NCBI GenBank assembly: GCA_026415975.1
Contig: JAOAFZ010000003.1
Span: 1 to 64,000, forward strand
DNA length: 64,000 bases
Direction of reading: 5' to 3'
Source of the DNA: Patescibacteria group bacterium
Lineage (GTDB): Bacteria; Patescibacteriota; Microgenomatia; UBA1406; GWC2-37-13
In this document: positions 32,018 to 40,282 of the stretch, one piece after another
Layout of the letters: each line of letters begins with the position of its first letter
How positions within the stretch are numbered: the stretch's first letter is position 1
Translations under genes and position numbers: made by a program
The notes under the pieces: generated by a model
Seen by the model: the letters and a program-made list of their open reading frames with translations, nothing else
What the model was told of the DNA's origin: nothing
Database searches by the model: none

Positions 32018-33273
32018 TTATTGTAATAAAACACGGGAAAATGATCGATCATGTCTTCTGCCTCCTGCAACAGTTTCCGTGTTGAACTGTACAGTGTCAA
32101 GGATATATCATGTCGGGTAACCCTTTCACCTATACGCGAATGCAAACGCACACCGGCATATCTATCCGCAGGAGCCCCGAGCGTTTTTGCAATAGCATTT
32201 AGGTTATAGTTATTTATTTCATTTATTGTACCAGATTCCGCATGCGGAATCTCTATGCGGTATTTTGGTTTTTTTAATGAGTCAGAAGAAACTAAGGGCG
32301 AACCACCTTGAGCTGCAACTATCTGTCGGAATTTTGCGAGCGCTTTCCCTGAAGAAAGAATCTCCTGCGCTACCACTAAACCGTCCAGGTTTTTTTTCTC
32401 CGTTCGGTAGATTGCCTGAAGAAGAGTACCAGCTATCGTCACCGCCTTTTTTTCCAGCTCTACTGCACGGTCAGGAGAATTCTCAAGCACCTTCAGTACA
32501 TCTACTGCTTCCAGATAAGGCCCCACACCGAATCCGGCCGGTCCCTTTGCACGATTGATATACGGGACGATCTCCATGTGAAAATATCTCCCGATACGCA
32601 TAAACTTCTGTGCAACCAGTTGCGCATCTCTTCGGTGACGGATCTTCATAGTTTTTCCAAATGGAAGGTCAAGAATCAGGTGATTTGTGCCGACGGCGAT
32701 CTTTTTAGCCATTATCGAGACGATAATTTTATCAAAGGATTCAAAGGACAATGGTTCTTCGACATGAATAATAACGTCATCTGCAGGGGCGATACCAAGT
32801 TTTCCTCCCCAGACAATACACCCTCCGACCTCTTCTACAATCTGTTTAATTTTTTCCGGTGGAAAGGTGACTTCAGAGAGTAGCTCCATTACATCGGCTG
32901 TTCCGGCAGGGGTGGTAATTGCTCTCGATGATGTCTTTGGAATTTTATAGCCTGCAGCAGCAATTATCGGTACAACGATCATTGTGGTGCGAGTTCCTGC
33001 AAGTCCACCAGTTGAATGTTTATCTGCAACGATGCCCTCAAATTGCAGGCGGGTACCGGTATCTACCATCGCCTTTGTCATGTAGTAGAGTTCTACCGGT
33101 GAAAACCCCTCCTTAAATCCTGCTGCGACAAAATATGTGGTAAGTACGTCCCCCAGCCGTTCACTTGAAATTTCGTCCATGATGGTAAAGATTTCATCGT
33201 ATGAGAGCCTCTTTCCCAGAAGCTTTTTTTGAATTGCTTTTACGGCGGCAAGTCTGCGGGACGTGTCTTCCAT
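32014..33273 (-). CDS. thymidine/pyrimidine-nucleoside phosphorylase family
   Basis: This 419-residue enzyme of the nucleoside phosphorylase II family cleaves (deoxy)nucleosides with phosphate. The phosphate-binding DKHSTGGLAGTRT, the RAITTPAGTADVMELL block and RGKLGIAP-like WGGKLGIAPADD are visible. Length fits thymidine or pyrimidine-nucleoside phosphorylase; AMP phosphorylases of the same family are usually ~500 residues, so that is less likely. The start at 33273 follows the murJ stop by 10 nt. Its position between murJ and mltG has no obvious functional reason. Confidence 0.85.
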   Translation of the reverse strand: MEDTSRRLAAVKAIQKKLLGKRLSYDEIFTIMDEISSERLGDVLTTYFVAAGFKEGFSPVELYYMTKAMVDTGTRLQFEGIVADKHSTGGLAGTRTTMIVVPIIAAAGYKIPKTSSRAITTPAGTADVMELLSEVTFPPEKIKQIVEEVGGCIVWGGKLGIAPADDVIIHVEEPLSFESFDKIIVSIMAKKIAVGTNHLILDLPFGKTMKIRHRRDAQLVAQKFMRIGRYFHMEIVPYINRAKGPAGFGVGPYLEAVDVLKVLENSPDRAVELEKKAVTIAGTLLQAIYRTEKKNLDGLVVAQEILSSGKALAKFRQIVAAQGGSPLVSSDSLKKPKYRIEIPHAESGTINEINNYNLNAIAKTLGAPADRYAGVRLHSRIGERVTRHDISLTLYSSTRKLLQEAEDMIDHFPVFYYNK

Positions 33274-33283
33274 AGAGTAAAGG

Positions 33284-34912
33284 TTATTGGATTCCCTGAT
33301 ACATTTCAACTATCTTCCGTTGATATTCCTTGATTTTGAGGACCATACGGGTAAGTAAGTACAGTTCTTTTACACCAACAAGCCAGGTCATGGACATATA
33401 CAAGGCAACAAACAATATCCCATTCGTCGCCAGAAGCAGGAAAACGTTTATCGTGCGCGTTGTGTCAAAAAACAGGCCATCAAGCAAACGTTGCGAAAAA
33501 AAACTAAACGAAGCGGCAATAATTGCTGCAGTCAGCATTTTTATTAGTTCAATGAAAAAGGGTTTCCAATCGAAGCCTTTAAGTTTCCGTACCAAAAGAA
33601 AAAACAGGATCGTTACGTTTATATTCATTGCTATAGAAAACGATATGGCCAGCGACCATACCGGCAATTCCAGTACCGAGATAAAGTAGACACTCAGGGC
33701 AGCGTTTACAGAGATAGAGACGAGGCTGATATAAAATGGCGTCTTCGAGTCAAAAAGTGCATAGTAACACCTGGTGAGAAAATAATAAACTGCATGAAAA
33801 GGGAGAGACAATGCAAAATAAGACAGTGTTTTGGCAGTGAGAACCGTAGCGTTCCAGTCGAACATATCACCACCATAAAACAAACGTATTATAGGTGTGC
33901 GAGAGACTACCATAAAGGTCATTACCGGGATCATGAGATACATTAGATTCAGTAAAGACTCAAATACTACCCGCCGGAACTCGTCGATACGCTTTTGCTG
34001 GTAAAGGTCAGTCAGATATGGTAACGAGGCTTGACCGAAGGCGATTCCAATGAGTGATATTGGGAGCAACTGCAAATGTTGTGCAAAATAAAACATCGTA
34101 TATGCTCCTGCGCCTACAAGTGTTGTCAAGGTTAAGTCAATGGTCGCGTCAATCTGTGCAACAATCGAAGTCATGATCCGGGGTATTGCCATCCGGAAAA
34201 ACTCATACGCCTCGCGGGTTCGGCAGAGAATAGCTTTATACCTGAACTCGGTATGACGGAGAACCGGCAATTGAACCAAAAGAAAACCGACAGCTCCACC
34301 GACCACACCTACTACCGGAGCCATAAGATGCAGAGTTTCATAAAACATCAGGGTAGCGGCGATAATACCTACGTTGTAGATCACCGGCGCTAAGGCCGGA
34401 ATTACAAATGCCCGTTGTGATTGCGCAATTCCGGTAAGGAAATTTCCAATAACGAGAAAGGGTAATTGACCAAGAAGCAAAATGCGGGAAATTTCTACGA
34501 TCTGGCGAATTTTTCCTTCGTCATAGCCAGGCATAAAAAACGGCGCAAGGAAGGGCAGTGCAAAATACAAGACAACAATCATAAAACCAATTGCGATTAG
34601 CACCAAGTTGATTATTGACGAAATGTGGCGTGACAGTTTTTCCTGATCGTTCCTGAACTTTACGAAAAACGGAATAAAGGTAGTTGTTAGCGCTCCAGTG
34701 ATAAGAATCTCGAATAAGAGGTCAGGTATGCGGAAGGATGCAAAGAAGATATCAAGTTCTTGAGCTGAGAACACTCCGGTTAACACCCGATACCGCAAGA
34801 AACCGAACGCTCGTGCCACCAGCATCATCGACGCAATAATGAGTGTTGAGGACAGCATGCTGGTTTGGCTTGCAAAAATAAGCTCCCGGGTCTTTGATAA
34901 CAAGCGGTTCAT
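33284..34912 (-). CDS. murJ: lipid II flippase MurJ
   Basis: This 542-residue MOP-superfamily membrane protein has ~14 helices and carries lipid II outward. Typical features are the N-terminal SSTLIIASMMLVARAFGFLRYRVL, the TM2 motif ITGALTTTFIPFF and FGQASLPYLTDLY. The ATG at 34912 is set by an extended -10 seven nt upstream. It is divergent from mraZ with 87 bp between the starts. Confidence 0.94.
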   Translation of the reverse strand: MNRLLSKTRELIFASQTSMLSSTLIIASMMLVARAFGFLRYRVLTGVFSAQELDIFFASFRIPDLLFEILITGALTTTFIPFFVKFRNDQEKLSRHISSIINLVLIAIGFMIVVLYFALPFLAPFFMPGYDEGKIRQIVEISRILLLGQLPFLVIGNFLTGIAQSQRAFVIPALAPVIYNVGIIAATLMFYETLHLMAPVVGVVGGAVGFLLVQLPVLRHTEFRYKAILCRTREAYEFFRMAIPRIMTSIVAQIDATIDLTLTTLVGAGAYTMFYFAQHLQLLPISLIGIAFGQASLPYLTDLYQQKRIDEFRRVVFESLLNLMYLMIPVMTFMVVSRTPIIRLFYGGDMFDWNATVLTAKTLSYFALSLPFHAVYYFLTRCYYALFDSKTPFYISLVSISVNAALSVYFISVLELPVWSLAISFSIAMNINVTILFFLLVRKLKGFDWKPFFIELIKMLTAAIIAASFSFFSQRLLDGLFFDTTRTINVFLLLATNGILFVALYMSMTWLVGVKELYLLTRMVLKIKEYQRKIVEMYQGIQ

Positions 34913-34928
34913 GATCAGAATTATACCA
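34913..34928 (-). promoter_or_regulatory. murJ extended -10 promoter
   Basis: Minus-strand TGG-TATAAT (TATAAT 34925-34920) ends 7 nt before the ATG; no ribosome binding site. Confidence 0.7.
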
Positions 34929-34962
34929 GTCAAACCTCTGGTGAATTCCGGCTAAATGCCCC

Positions 34963-35002
34963 TTGACGTTTTGGATTAAATGGCGGATAATGGTTCTATA
35001 TG
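34963..35002 (+). promoter_or_regulatory. mraZ promoter, leaderless
   Basis: TTGACG (34963-34968), 17-nt spacer, GATAAT (34986-34991), then 8 nt to the ATG at 35000. It should start the dcw cluster. Confidence 0.8.
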
Positions 35003-35013
35003 GTGTTTTTTGG
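34972..35013 (+). promoter_or_regulatory. MraZ-box-like repeats
   Basis: TGG occurs at 34972, 34981, 34991, 35001 and 35011, that is with periods of 9, 10, 10 and 10 nt, always on the same strand. MraZ is known to bind TGG(G) direct repeats at ~10-bp spacing upstream of its own gene. Here the array runs over spacer, -10, start codon and the fifth codon, so binding would block initiation directly. Confidence 0.65.
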
Positions 35014-35398
35014 TGAATATTCGGTCAGCTTCACGGGACAGGGCCGGATCGTTCTCCCAAAAAAAATCAGAGAACTTTTAAAAGGTAATACATTCGTAAT
35101 CACGACCGGGTTCGACTCCTGTCTTGCCGGCTTTGACCGGGATGACTGGGAGACGCGAGCAAAAGAGCTACTCTCGGTTTCGTTGCTTGACAAAGAGAAC
35201 ATCTATAAGCGCCGGCAATTGTTTTCATCTGCGGCGTACGTGGACATAGATGAACAGGGTCGTTTTGTTGTTCCGAAGAATCTGATGAAGATGCTCACAG
35301 CTGGTAGCAGAGCAGTCATCATTGGAGTAGGTGATCACTTTGAGGTCTGGGATGAAGAAAAATGGAGCGAATACAAAAGCCGGGCAGGTGAAGAATAA
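35000..35398 (+). CDS. mraZ: transcriptional regulator MraZ
   Basis: This 132-residue protein has two SpoVT/AbrB-type repeats (FTGQGRIVLPKKIR and IDEQGRFVVPKNLM) and forms ring oligomers that bind direct repeats and control the dcw cluster. It is the first gene of the cluster, with its own promoter and a TGG repeat array that it probably binds. One nt separates its stop from rsmH. Confidence 0.95.
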   Translation: MVFFGEYSVSFTGQGRIVLPKKIRELLKGNTFVITTGFDSCLAGFDRDDWETRAKELLSVSLLDKENIYKRRQLFSSAAYVDIDEQGRFVVPKNLMKMLTAGSRAVIIGVGDHFEVWDEEKWSEYKSRAGEE

Positions 35399-35399
35399 G

Positions 35400-36245
35400 A
35401 TGCACACACCGGTATTTTTACAAACAGTTCTGGAGGCTCTTGCGGTACGTCCGGACGGCAAATATATCGACGGGACGGCAGGCGAGGGCGGGCACCTTGG
35501 CAAAATCGCAGAGCAGGGCGCAACGGTTCTTGGGATCGATTACGACCGCGATCAGATTGAGCGTCTGATCACCGGAGGATTCGGGAACAAGGTCACGCTT
35601 GTACATGGCAATTTCCGGGATATCGCCCGGATTGCACAAACGCATGGTTTTACAGCGGTTGACGGGATACTCCTGGATCTCGGATTATCCTACCGGCAAC
35701 TTCGAGATAAGGGTATAGGGCTATCGTACCGGAATGCAGATGAGCCGTTACTCATGCGTTTATACGATGATAACGGGACAACAGCAGCCCAGGTTCTTAA
35801 TCATGAGAGTGCTGGCGACCTGATCCGTATGCTGGTCAAAAATGCGGAAGAGCCGTATGCAGCGGAAATAGTAGAAGAAGTACTCATCCGCCGGCGGCAA
35901 GCCCCTCTAAAAACAGTCGGTGATTTATTGGAAATCATCACTAGTGTTTCACGACGGAATAGGGTAAATGCAGAAGCTACCGCGGCCCGTGTTTTTCAGG
36001 CACTCCGGATGCGGGTGAATGAAGAGATGGAGAATCTCGAGTGCGCAATGCATGATGCGGTGGAGCTTCTTAGGCCAGGGGGAAGACTGGTGGTGATCAC
36101 GTTTCATTCCCTTGAAGACCGGTACGTCAAGCTCTTTGGTAAAAACACCCCGGGTCTGAAGGCGATCCGGTTTCAGGTTCGGAGCAAGGATCGGGCACGA
36201 TTTGAACGGTCTGCACAGTTACGAGTTTTTGAAAAACAAAAATGA
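35400..36245 (+). CDS. rsmH: 16S rRNA (cytosine1402-N4)-methyltransferase RsmH
   Basis: This 281-residue SAM-dependent enzyme methylates C1402 in the ribosomal P site. It starts MHTPVFLQTVLEAL, as the family does, with the SAM motif DGTAGEGGH, the DGILLDLGLS block and the C-terminal ITFHSLEDRYVK. The ATG at 35400 follows the mraZ stop by one base (TAAgATG); longer frames overlap mraZ. Confidence 0.96.
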   Translation: MHTPVFLQTVLEALAVRPDGKYIDGTAGEGGHLGKIAEQGATVLGIDYDRDQIERLITGGFGNKVTLVHGNFRDIARIAQTHGFTAVDGILLDLGLSYRQLRDKGIGLSYRNADEPLLMRLYDDNGTTAAQVLNHESAGDLIRMLVKNAEEPYAAEIVEEVLIRRRQAPLKTVGDLLEIITSVSRRNRVNAEATAARVFQALRMRVNEEMENLECAMHDAVELLRPGGRLVVITFHSLEDRYVKLFGKNTPGLKAIRFQVRSKDRARFERSAQLRVFEKQK

Positions 36246-36517
36246 CGAAAACAATTATGAAGTTTAGTATATGGATTCTTTTTTTCTCTCTAATGATGGG
36301 TAATGTATACGTATTCGTCAAGGGAGTCGAGCTCAGCGACCGCATTCACACCTTCGAATCAGAGATAAATATGCTCAAACAGCAGAACTCTGAGCTGGAG
36401 ACGAAAATTTATAAGGCAGAATCAATTACCTACGCTGCATCATTAGCAGCTGAGCTTGATTATGGTAAAAAATCGGAACCGGTCTTCTTCGGAGAGAAGA
36501 AGTATGCCTTAAAATAA
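36242..36517 (+). CDS. FtsL-like divisome protein
   Basis: This 91-residue bitopic protein has a short N-terminus, one membrane helix (~7-28) and a coiled coil (SDRIHTFESEINMLKQQNSEL). Size, topology and position between rsmH and the class B PBP match FtsL, which activates FtsWI. Sequence identity in this family is low, so the call leans on context. It overlaps rsmH by ATGA (36242-36245) and precedes ftsI by 3 nt. Confidence 0.8.
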   Translation: MTKTIMKFSIWILFFSLMMGNVYVFVKGVELSDRIHTFESEINMLKQQNSELETKIYKAESITYAASLAAELDYGKKSEPVFFGEKKYALK

Positions 36518-36520
36518 GGT

Positions 36521-38185
36521 ATGTGGCGAGCGCGTGTTCTTTTTATTTTCTTCATCGCCTGCTTTTTTGCTATCCTAGCAAGGCTATTTATTATTCAGGT
36601 TATTGATCCCGGCCGGTATACATCGGACTACCTTCAATCACGAAGAATCGCGGCCGAACGAGGTAAGATATACGATCGTAACGGAGAGCCTCTTGCCGTA
36701 AATCAGACCCGTTTTGTGCTGTTTGCCGAACCGAAGATTATCGAGGATAAGGCTGAACTGGTCGAGAAAATCGATTCGGTGCTCGGGATAGGGCAAGCCA
36801 CCATTGATGCACGAATCGATTCGTCGAAGGTCTGGGTTGCGGTTCACCGTGGGCTGACGATGCAACAGCGTGATGCTCTTCAGAAACTGAAGCTAAAAGG
36901 GATCGGATTTGATCCGGAGCCCCGGCGATTCTATCCTGAATCGTCCCTTTCGGCACATATTCTCGGATTTGTAGGGAAAAACAAGGATGGTGAGGATACC
37001 GGTTACTTCGGTATCGAAGGGTACTATGAAAAAGAACTCGTCGGACTGCCGGGATTTATTAAATCGGAACGTGATGTGTTCGGCAAGCCGATATTTGTCG
37101 GGACCCAGCAACGGGTTGAGCCGGAGGACGGTCGCGATCTGGTCTTAACCATCGATGCAAGCGTACAGAACATCGTAAAGACCAAGCTTGTTGAGGCAGT
37201 GGAAAACTTCCATGCGGCACAGGCATGTGCCACAGTTGCTGATCCGTATACGATGGAGCTGCTTGCCCAGGCCTGTGTGCCCGATTTCGATCCGGATCGT
37301 TTCTACGAGGCTAGTCCGGAGGCGTATGTGAATACAACGATATCCAGCCTCTATGAGCCAGGTTCAACATTTAAGCCATTGATAGTAGCTGCTGCCATCG
37401 AAGAAAAAGCGATCCGTCCGCAGGATACCATGGTGGAAGCCGGGCCCGTCGAGATCGGTGGCTTTACGATACGGAACTGGAACAATAAATATGCCGGTAA
37501 ATTAAGCATGACAAATATTCTGGAAAAATCTTCGAATATCGGCATGACCTGGATCGGGAAACAGCTGGGAGAGGAGCAGCTGTATCGGTATCTAAACGAG
37601 TACGGGTTCGGTCATCCGACCGGAATCGATCTCCAAGGGGAAATTGGGGGCCTGCTTCGTCCACGTGAACGGTGGCACCCCGTCGATTATGCAACTGTTA
37701 CCTTCGGACAGGGGATTGCTGTGACGCAGATTCAACTGGTCCGTGCGTTTTCAAGTCTTATAAATGGCGGATATCTAATGAAACCGTATGTTGTGAAAGA
37801 AATCCGGCAGGGCGATAAGGTACGTGTCCGGGAGCCAAAAGTGCAAAAACGGCTTTTCAGTGAGCGTACTTCCGAGATTATGAAAAAGATACTTGAGTCT
37901 TCTGTCGCGAAAGCGGAAGCAAAGTTCACCTTTCCTAAAGAGTATAAGATTGGGGGCAAAACCGGAACCGCACAGGTTGCTGTACAAGGAAAGTATGATA
38001 CATCGAAAACAATTGCTTCGTTTATTGGTTTTGCTCCTGTGGAAAATCCGCGTTTTGTTGCACTTGTGGTAGTGCGCGAGCCAAAGACCTCGATCTGGGG
38101 CTCGGAAACGGCTGCCCCGGTTTTTTTCGATATTGCAAAGGATCTCTTTGTGTACTACAACATTGTGCCGGAGGGCCTGGACTGA
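36521..38185 (+). CDS. ftsI: class B penicillin-binding protein FtsI
   Basis: This 554-residue septal transpeptidase has an N-terminal helix (~5-26), a pedestal domain with ERGKIYDRNGEPLA, and a transpeptidase domain with the active serine in YEPGSTFKP (S282, K285), SSN in EKSSNIGMT and KTGT in GGKTGTAQV. No PASTA repeats are seen. It follows ftsL directly, as in canonical dcw clusters. Confidence 0.95.
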   Translation: MWRARVLFIFFIACFFAILARLFIIQVIDPGRYTSDYLQSRRIAAERGKIYDRNGEPLAVNQTRFVLFAEPKIIEDKAELVEKIDSVLGIGQATIDARIDSSKVWVAVHRGLTMQQRDALQKLKLKGIGFDPEPRRFYPESSLSAHILGFVGKNKDGEDTGYFGIEGYYEKELVGLPGFIKSERDVFGKPIFVGTQQRVEPEDGRDLVLTIDASVQNIVKTKLVEAVENFHAAQACATVADPYTMELLAQACVPDFDPDRFYEASPEAYVNTTISSLYEPGSTFKPLIVAAAIEEKAIRPQDTMVEAGPVEIGGFTIRNWNNKYAGKLSMTNILEKSSNIGMTWIGKQLGEEQLYRYLNEYGFGHPTGIDLQGEIGGLLRPRERWHPVDYATVTFGQGIAVTQIQLVRAFSSLINGGYLMKPYVVKEIRQGDKVRVREPKVQKRLFSERTSEIMKKILESSVAKAEAKFTFPKEYKIGGKTGTAQVAVQGKYDTSKTIASFIGFAPVENPRFVALVVVREPKTSIWGSETAAPVFFDIAKDLFVYYNIVPEGLD

Positions 38186-38200
38186 GCAGTTCTGGCAGTG

Positions 38201-38219
38201 TGGTATCATAAGAACAATG
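38201..38219 (+). promoter_or_regulatory. murE-like extended -10 promoter
   Basis: TGG-TATCAT (TATCAT 38204-38209) ends 7 nt before the ATG at 38217. Confidence 0.5.
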
Positions 38220-39434
38220 ATTCGTGCGCTGAAAAACCTCTATCACTTGATTGTGGCGTATATCGCGAATGTGATCTACCGCTGGCCGTCACACTCGATC
38301 CGGGTCATCGGCGTTACGGGGACTGATGGTAAAACTACAACGACTTCTCTTATCTACCACATATTACGCGAAAACGGGAGAACTGCTTCGATGGTCTCAA
38401 CGGTATATGCAAAAGTCGGAGATTCGGTCTACGATACCGGTTTTCACGTAAGTACGCCCCACAGTTTTACCGTGCAACGGTTTCTGCGCGAGGCGGTTGC
38501 GAACGGGGACGAGTTTTTCGTAATGGAGTCCACATCACATGCGCTAGACCAGAACAGAGTCTGGGGAGTCCGCTATTCGACATCGGTAATAACCAATATC
38601 ACGCACGAACATCTGGACTACCATAAAACGTACGAAAATTACGTAAAGGCCAAGACGAAGCTCCTACTGATGTCGAATACCCGCATCGTGAATCGGGAGG
38701 ACAAGTCATACCCACATATCCTGAAAATCATCGGCGATACCGTGATCACCTACGGGCTACAGGAAGGTGATGTTGTTATGGATATTGCAAAACGTCTTGG
38801 GCGTCCTCTTGCACATTTCAGCAAGTACAACTTCCTCGCTGCCTATTGCGTGTGTAAAGCAGAAGGATTAACTGAAGAGCAGATCTTTGCAGCAATGAAA
38901 ACCTTTGTTATGCCACCCGGGCGGATGGAAGTTATTTCCGAAAAGCCATTTACCGTGATTGTGGACTTTGCGCACACACCAAATTCTATAAAAGAAGCTC
39001 TCGAGGCAGTTCAGGAAACTTACATGGAGGAAGGTAAAAGACTCATTCATGTCTTTGGTTGTGCGGCAAGGCGAGACAGTTCAAAGCGTCCACTGATGGG
39101 CCGGGAAAGTGCATTGCGCGCTGACTTCGTGATTATTACTGAGGAAGACTATCGCGATGAAGATCCTGAAAAGATCGCACAGGAGATAGGAGCCGGTCTG
39201 GAGTCGGTCGGATTTACCCGGGTCGAACCGGAAGCATTCGGACATAAAAGGCGCACCTATACCGTTATTCACAATCGGCATGACGCGCTGGAAAAAGCAA
39301 TACAAATCGCCGAGCCGGGCGACGTGGTAATCAGCACGGGAAAAGGACACGAGAGAAGCCTGTGCCGCGGGAGCACCGAGTTCCCGTGGGACGAGCAAGA
39401 TACGCTTCGTAGATTAATAGCTGCATCATCCTGA
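38217..39434 (+). CDS. murE: MurE-like Mur ligase lacking the N-terminal domain
   Basis: This 405-residue ATP-dependent ligase probably adds the third residue to UDP-MurNAc-L-Ala-D-Glu. The P-loop IGVTGTDGKTTTTS begins near residue 33; in E. coli MurE (~495 residues) it is preceded by a ~90-residue UDP-binding domain, which is replaced here by one short helix (LYHLIVAYIANVIYRWPS). The lysine/DAP-selecting DNPR motif of MurE is changed to EDYR in ITEEDYRDEDPEKIAQEI. The third residue of the stem is therefore uncertain. The start at 38217 is fixed by its -10 box. Confidence 0.85.
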   Translation: MIRALKNLYHLIVAYIANVIYRWPSHSIRVIGVTGTDGKTTTTSLIYHILRENGRTASMVSTVYAKVGDSVYDTGFHVSTPHSFTVQRFLREAVANGDEFFVMESTSHALDQNRVWGVRYSTSVITNITHEHLDYHKTYENYVKAKTKLLLMSNTRIVNREDKSYPHILKIIGDTVITYGLQEGDVVMDIAKRLGRPLAHFSKYNFLAAYCVCKAEGLTEEQIFAAMKTFVMPPGRMEVISEKPFTVIVDFAHTPNSIKEALEAVQETYMEEGKRLIHVFGCAARRDSSKRPLMGRESALRADFVIITEEDYRDEDPEKIAQEIGAGLESVGFTRVEPEAFGHKRRTYTVIHNRHDALEKAIQIAEPGDVVISTGKGHERSLCRGSTEFPWDEQDTLRRLIAASS

Positions 39435-39436
39435 GT

Positions 39437-40168
39437 ATGTTCGATCTTGCATCATTTTCTTTATCGCTCCCACTGGAACGGGAAGAAGGGCGGTTCCGGT
39501 TCGGGTTTACCACAAAAGCATTTGGAGACGGTCGGGATCAGGATGTACGCGCGAAGCTACTGGCGCAAACCGGTGCAACAACACTGGTTGCGCCAAAACA
39601 AACACACGGGAGTGATGTTTGTGTTGTTGATACCGACGGCAATATCCCCGAAAACGGATGCGATGCACTGGTGACAAACCGTTCTGGTCTTCTTTTGACC
39701 GTGCTTACCGCGGACTGCGTCCCGATTATATACCTTGATCGCACCACGGGCGTTATTGGTGTTTCCCACCAAGGGTGGAGAGGTTCGCTTGCGCGGATGG
39801 CGCAGAAAACGGTAGAGGCCATGGTAAAAGCAGGGGCATCTGTCGCTGCAATAGAAGCATTTATTGGCCCGGCGATATCCGGCGAGGTGTACGACGTTAC
39901 AAAAGACCGTTATACCACATTCCGTAATGAATTTTTTCCCTATGCGCATCTTTTTGCCAAACACCGAGACGGGAAGTATTTCCTTGACCTTCCTGAACTG
40001 AATGTTCAGCAGTTACTCGAATCCGGACTCGGGGTGACGAATATTACAAGCTATCGCCGGTGCACCTATTCCGAACCGGATCAGTTTTTTTCCTACCGTC
40101 GTGATGCAAAAACAGAATTTGGAGAGATGCTGGCGTATGTGTGCATGAAAGCTGACACTACTTCTTAA
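39437..40168 (+). CDS. pgeF: peptidoglycan editing factor PgeF (YfiH/LACC1 family)
   Basis: This 243-residue DUF152/'polyphenol oxidase' family protein has KQTHGSDV, TADCVPIIYL and SHQGWRGSLA, which carry the metal-binding Cys/His residues. E. coli PgeF removes UDP-MurNAc-L-Ser made in error by MurC; human LACC1 is a purine nucleoside enzyme. Its position 2 nt after murE and before murC supports the editing role. Confidence 0.85.
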   Translation: MFDLASFSLSLPLEREEGRFRFGFTTKAFGDGRDQDVRAKLLAQTGATTLVAPKQTHGSDVCVVDTDGNIPENGCDALVTNRSGLLLTVLTADCVPIIYLDRTTGVIGVSHQGWRGSLARMAQKTVEAMVKAGASVAAIEAFIGPAISGEVYDVTKDRYTTFRNEFFPYAHLFAKHRDGKYFLDLPELNVQQLLESGLGVTNITSYRRCTYSEPDQFFSYRRDAKTEFGEMLAYVCMKADTTS

Positions 40169-40262
40169 TCCCGGGTTAATTTTCGGGAGCGTATAGTAAG
40201 TGAAGCTGCTTGTTCGTATAGGGGAGATAGTTTTTTGAGCAGGAAATTCAAGGGATGTGCAA

Positions 40263-40282
40263 TGGTACAATAGGGGCATATG
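40263..40282 (+). promoter_or_regulatory. murC extended -10 promoter
   Basis: TGG-TACAAT (TACAAT 40266-40271) ends 8 nt before the ATG at 40280. An AGGGG directly follows but sits too close to the ATG (3 nt) for a good ribosome binding site. The preceding ~90 nt hold a short TCCCG/CGGGA inverted repeat without a T-run. Confidence 0.55.

Noticed and set aside
40169-40200. Terminator after pgeF (TCCCG/CGGGA inverted repeat)
   Set aside because: Five-bp stem with a 10-nt loop and no T-run.
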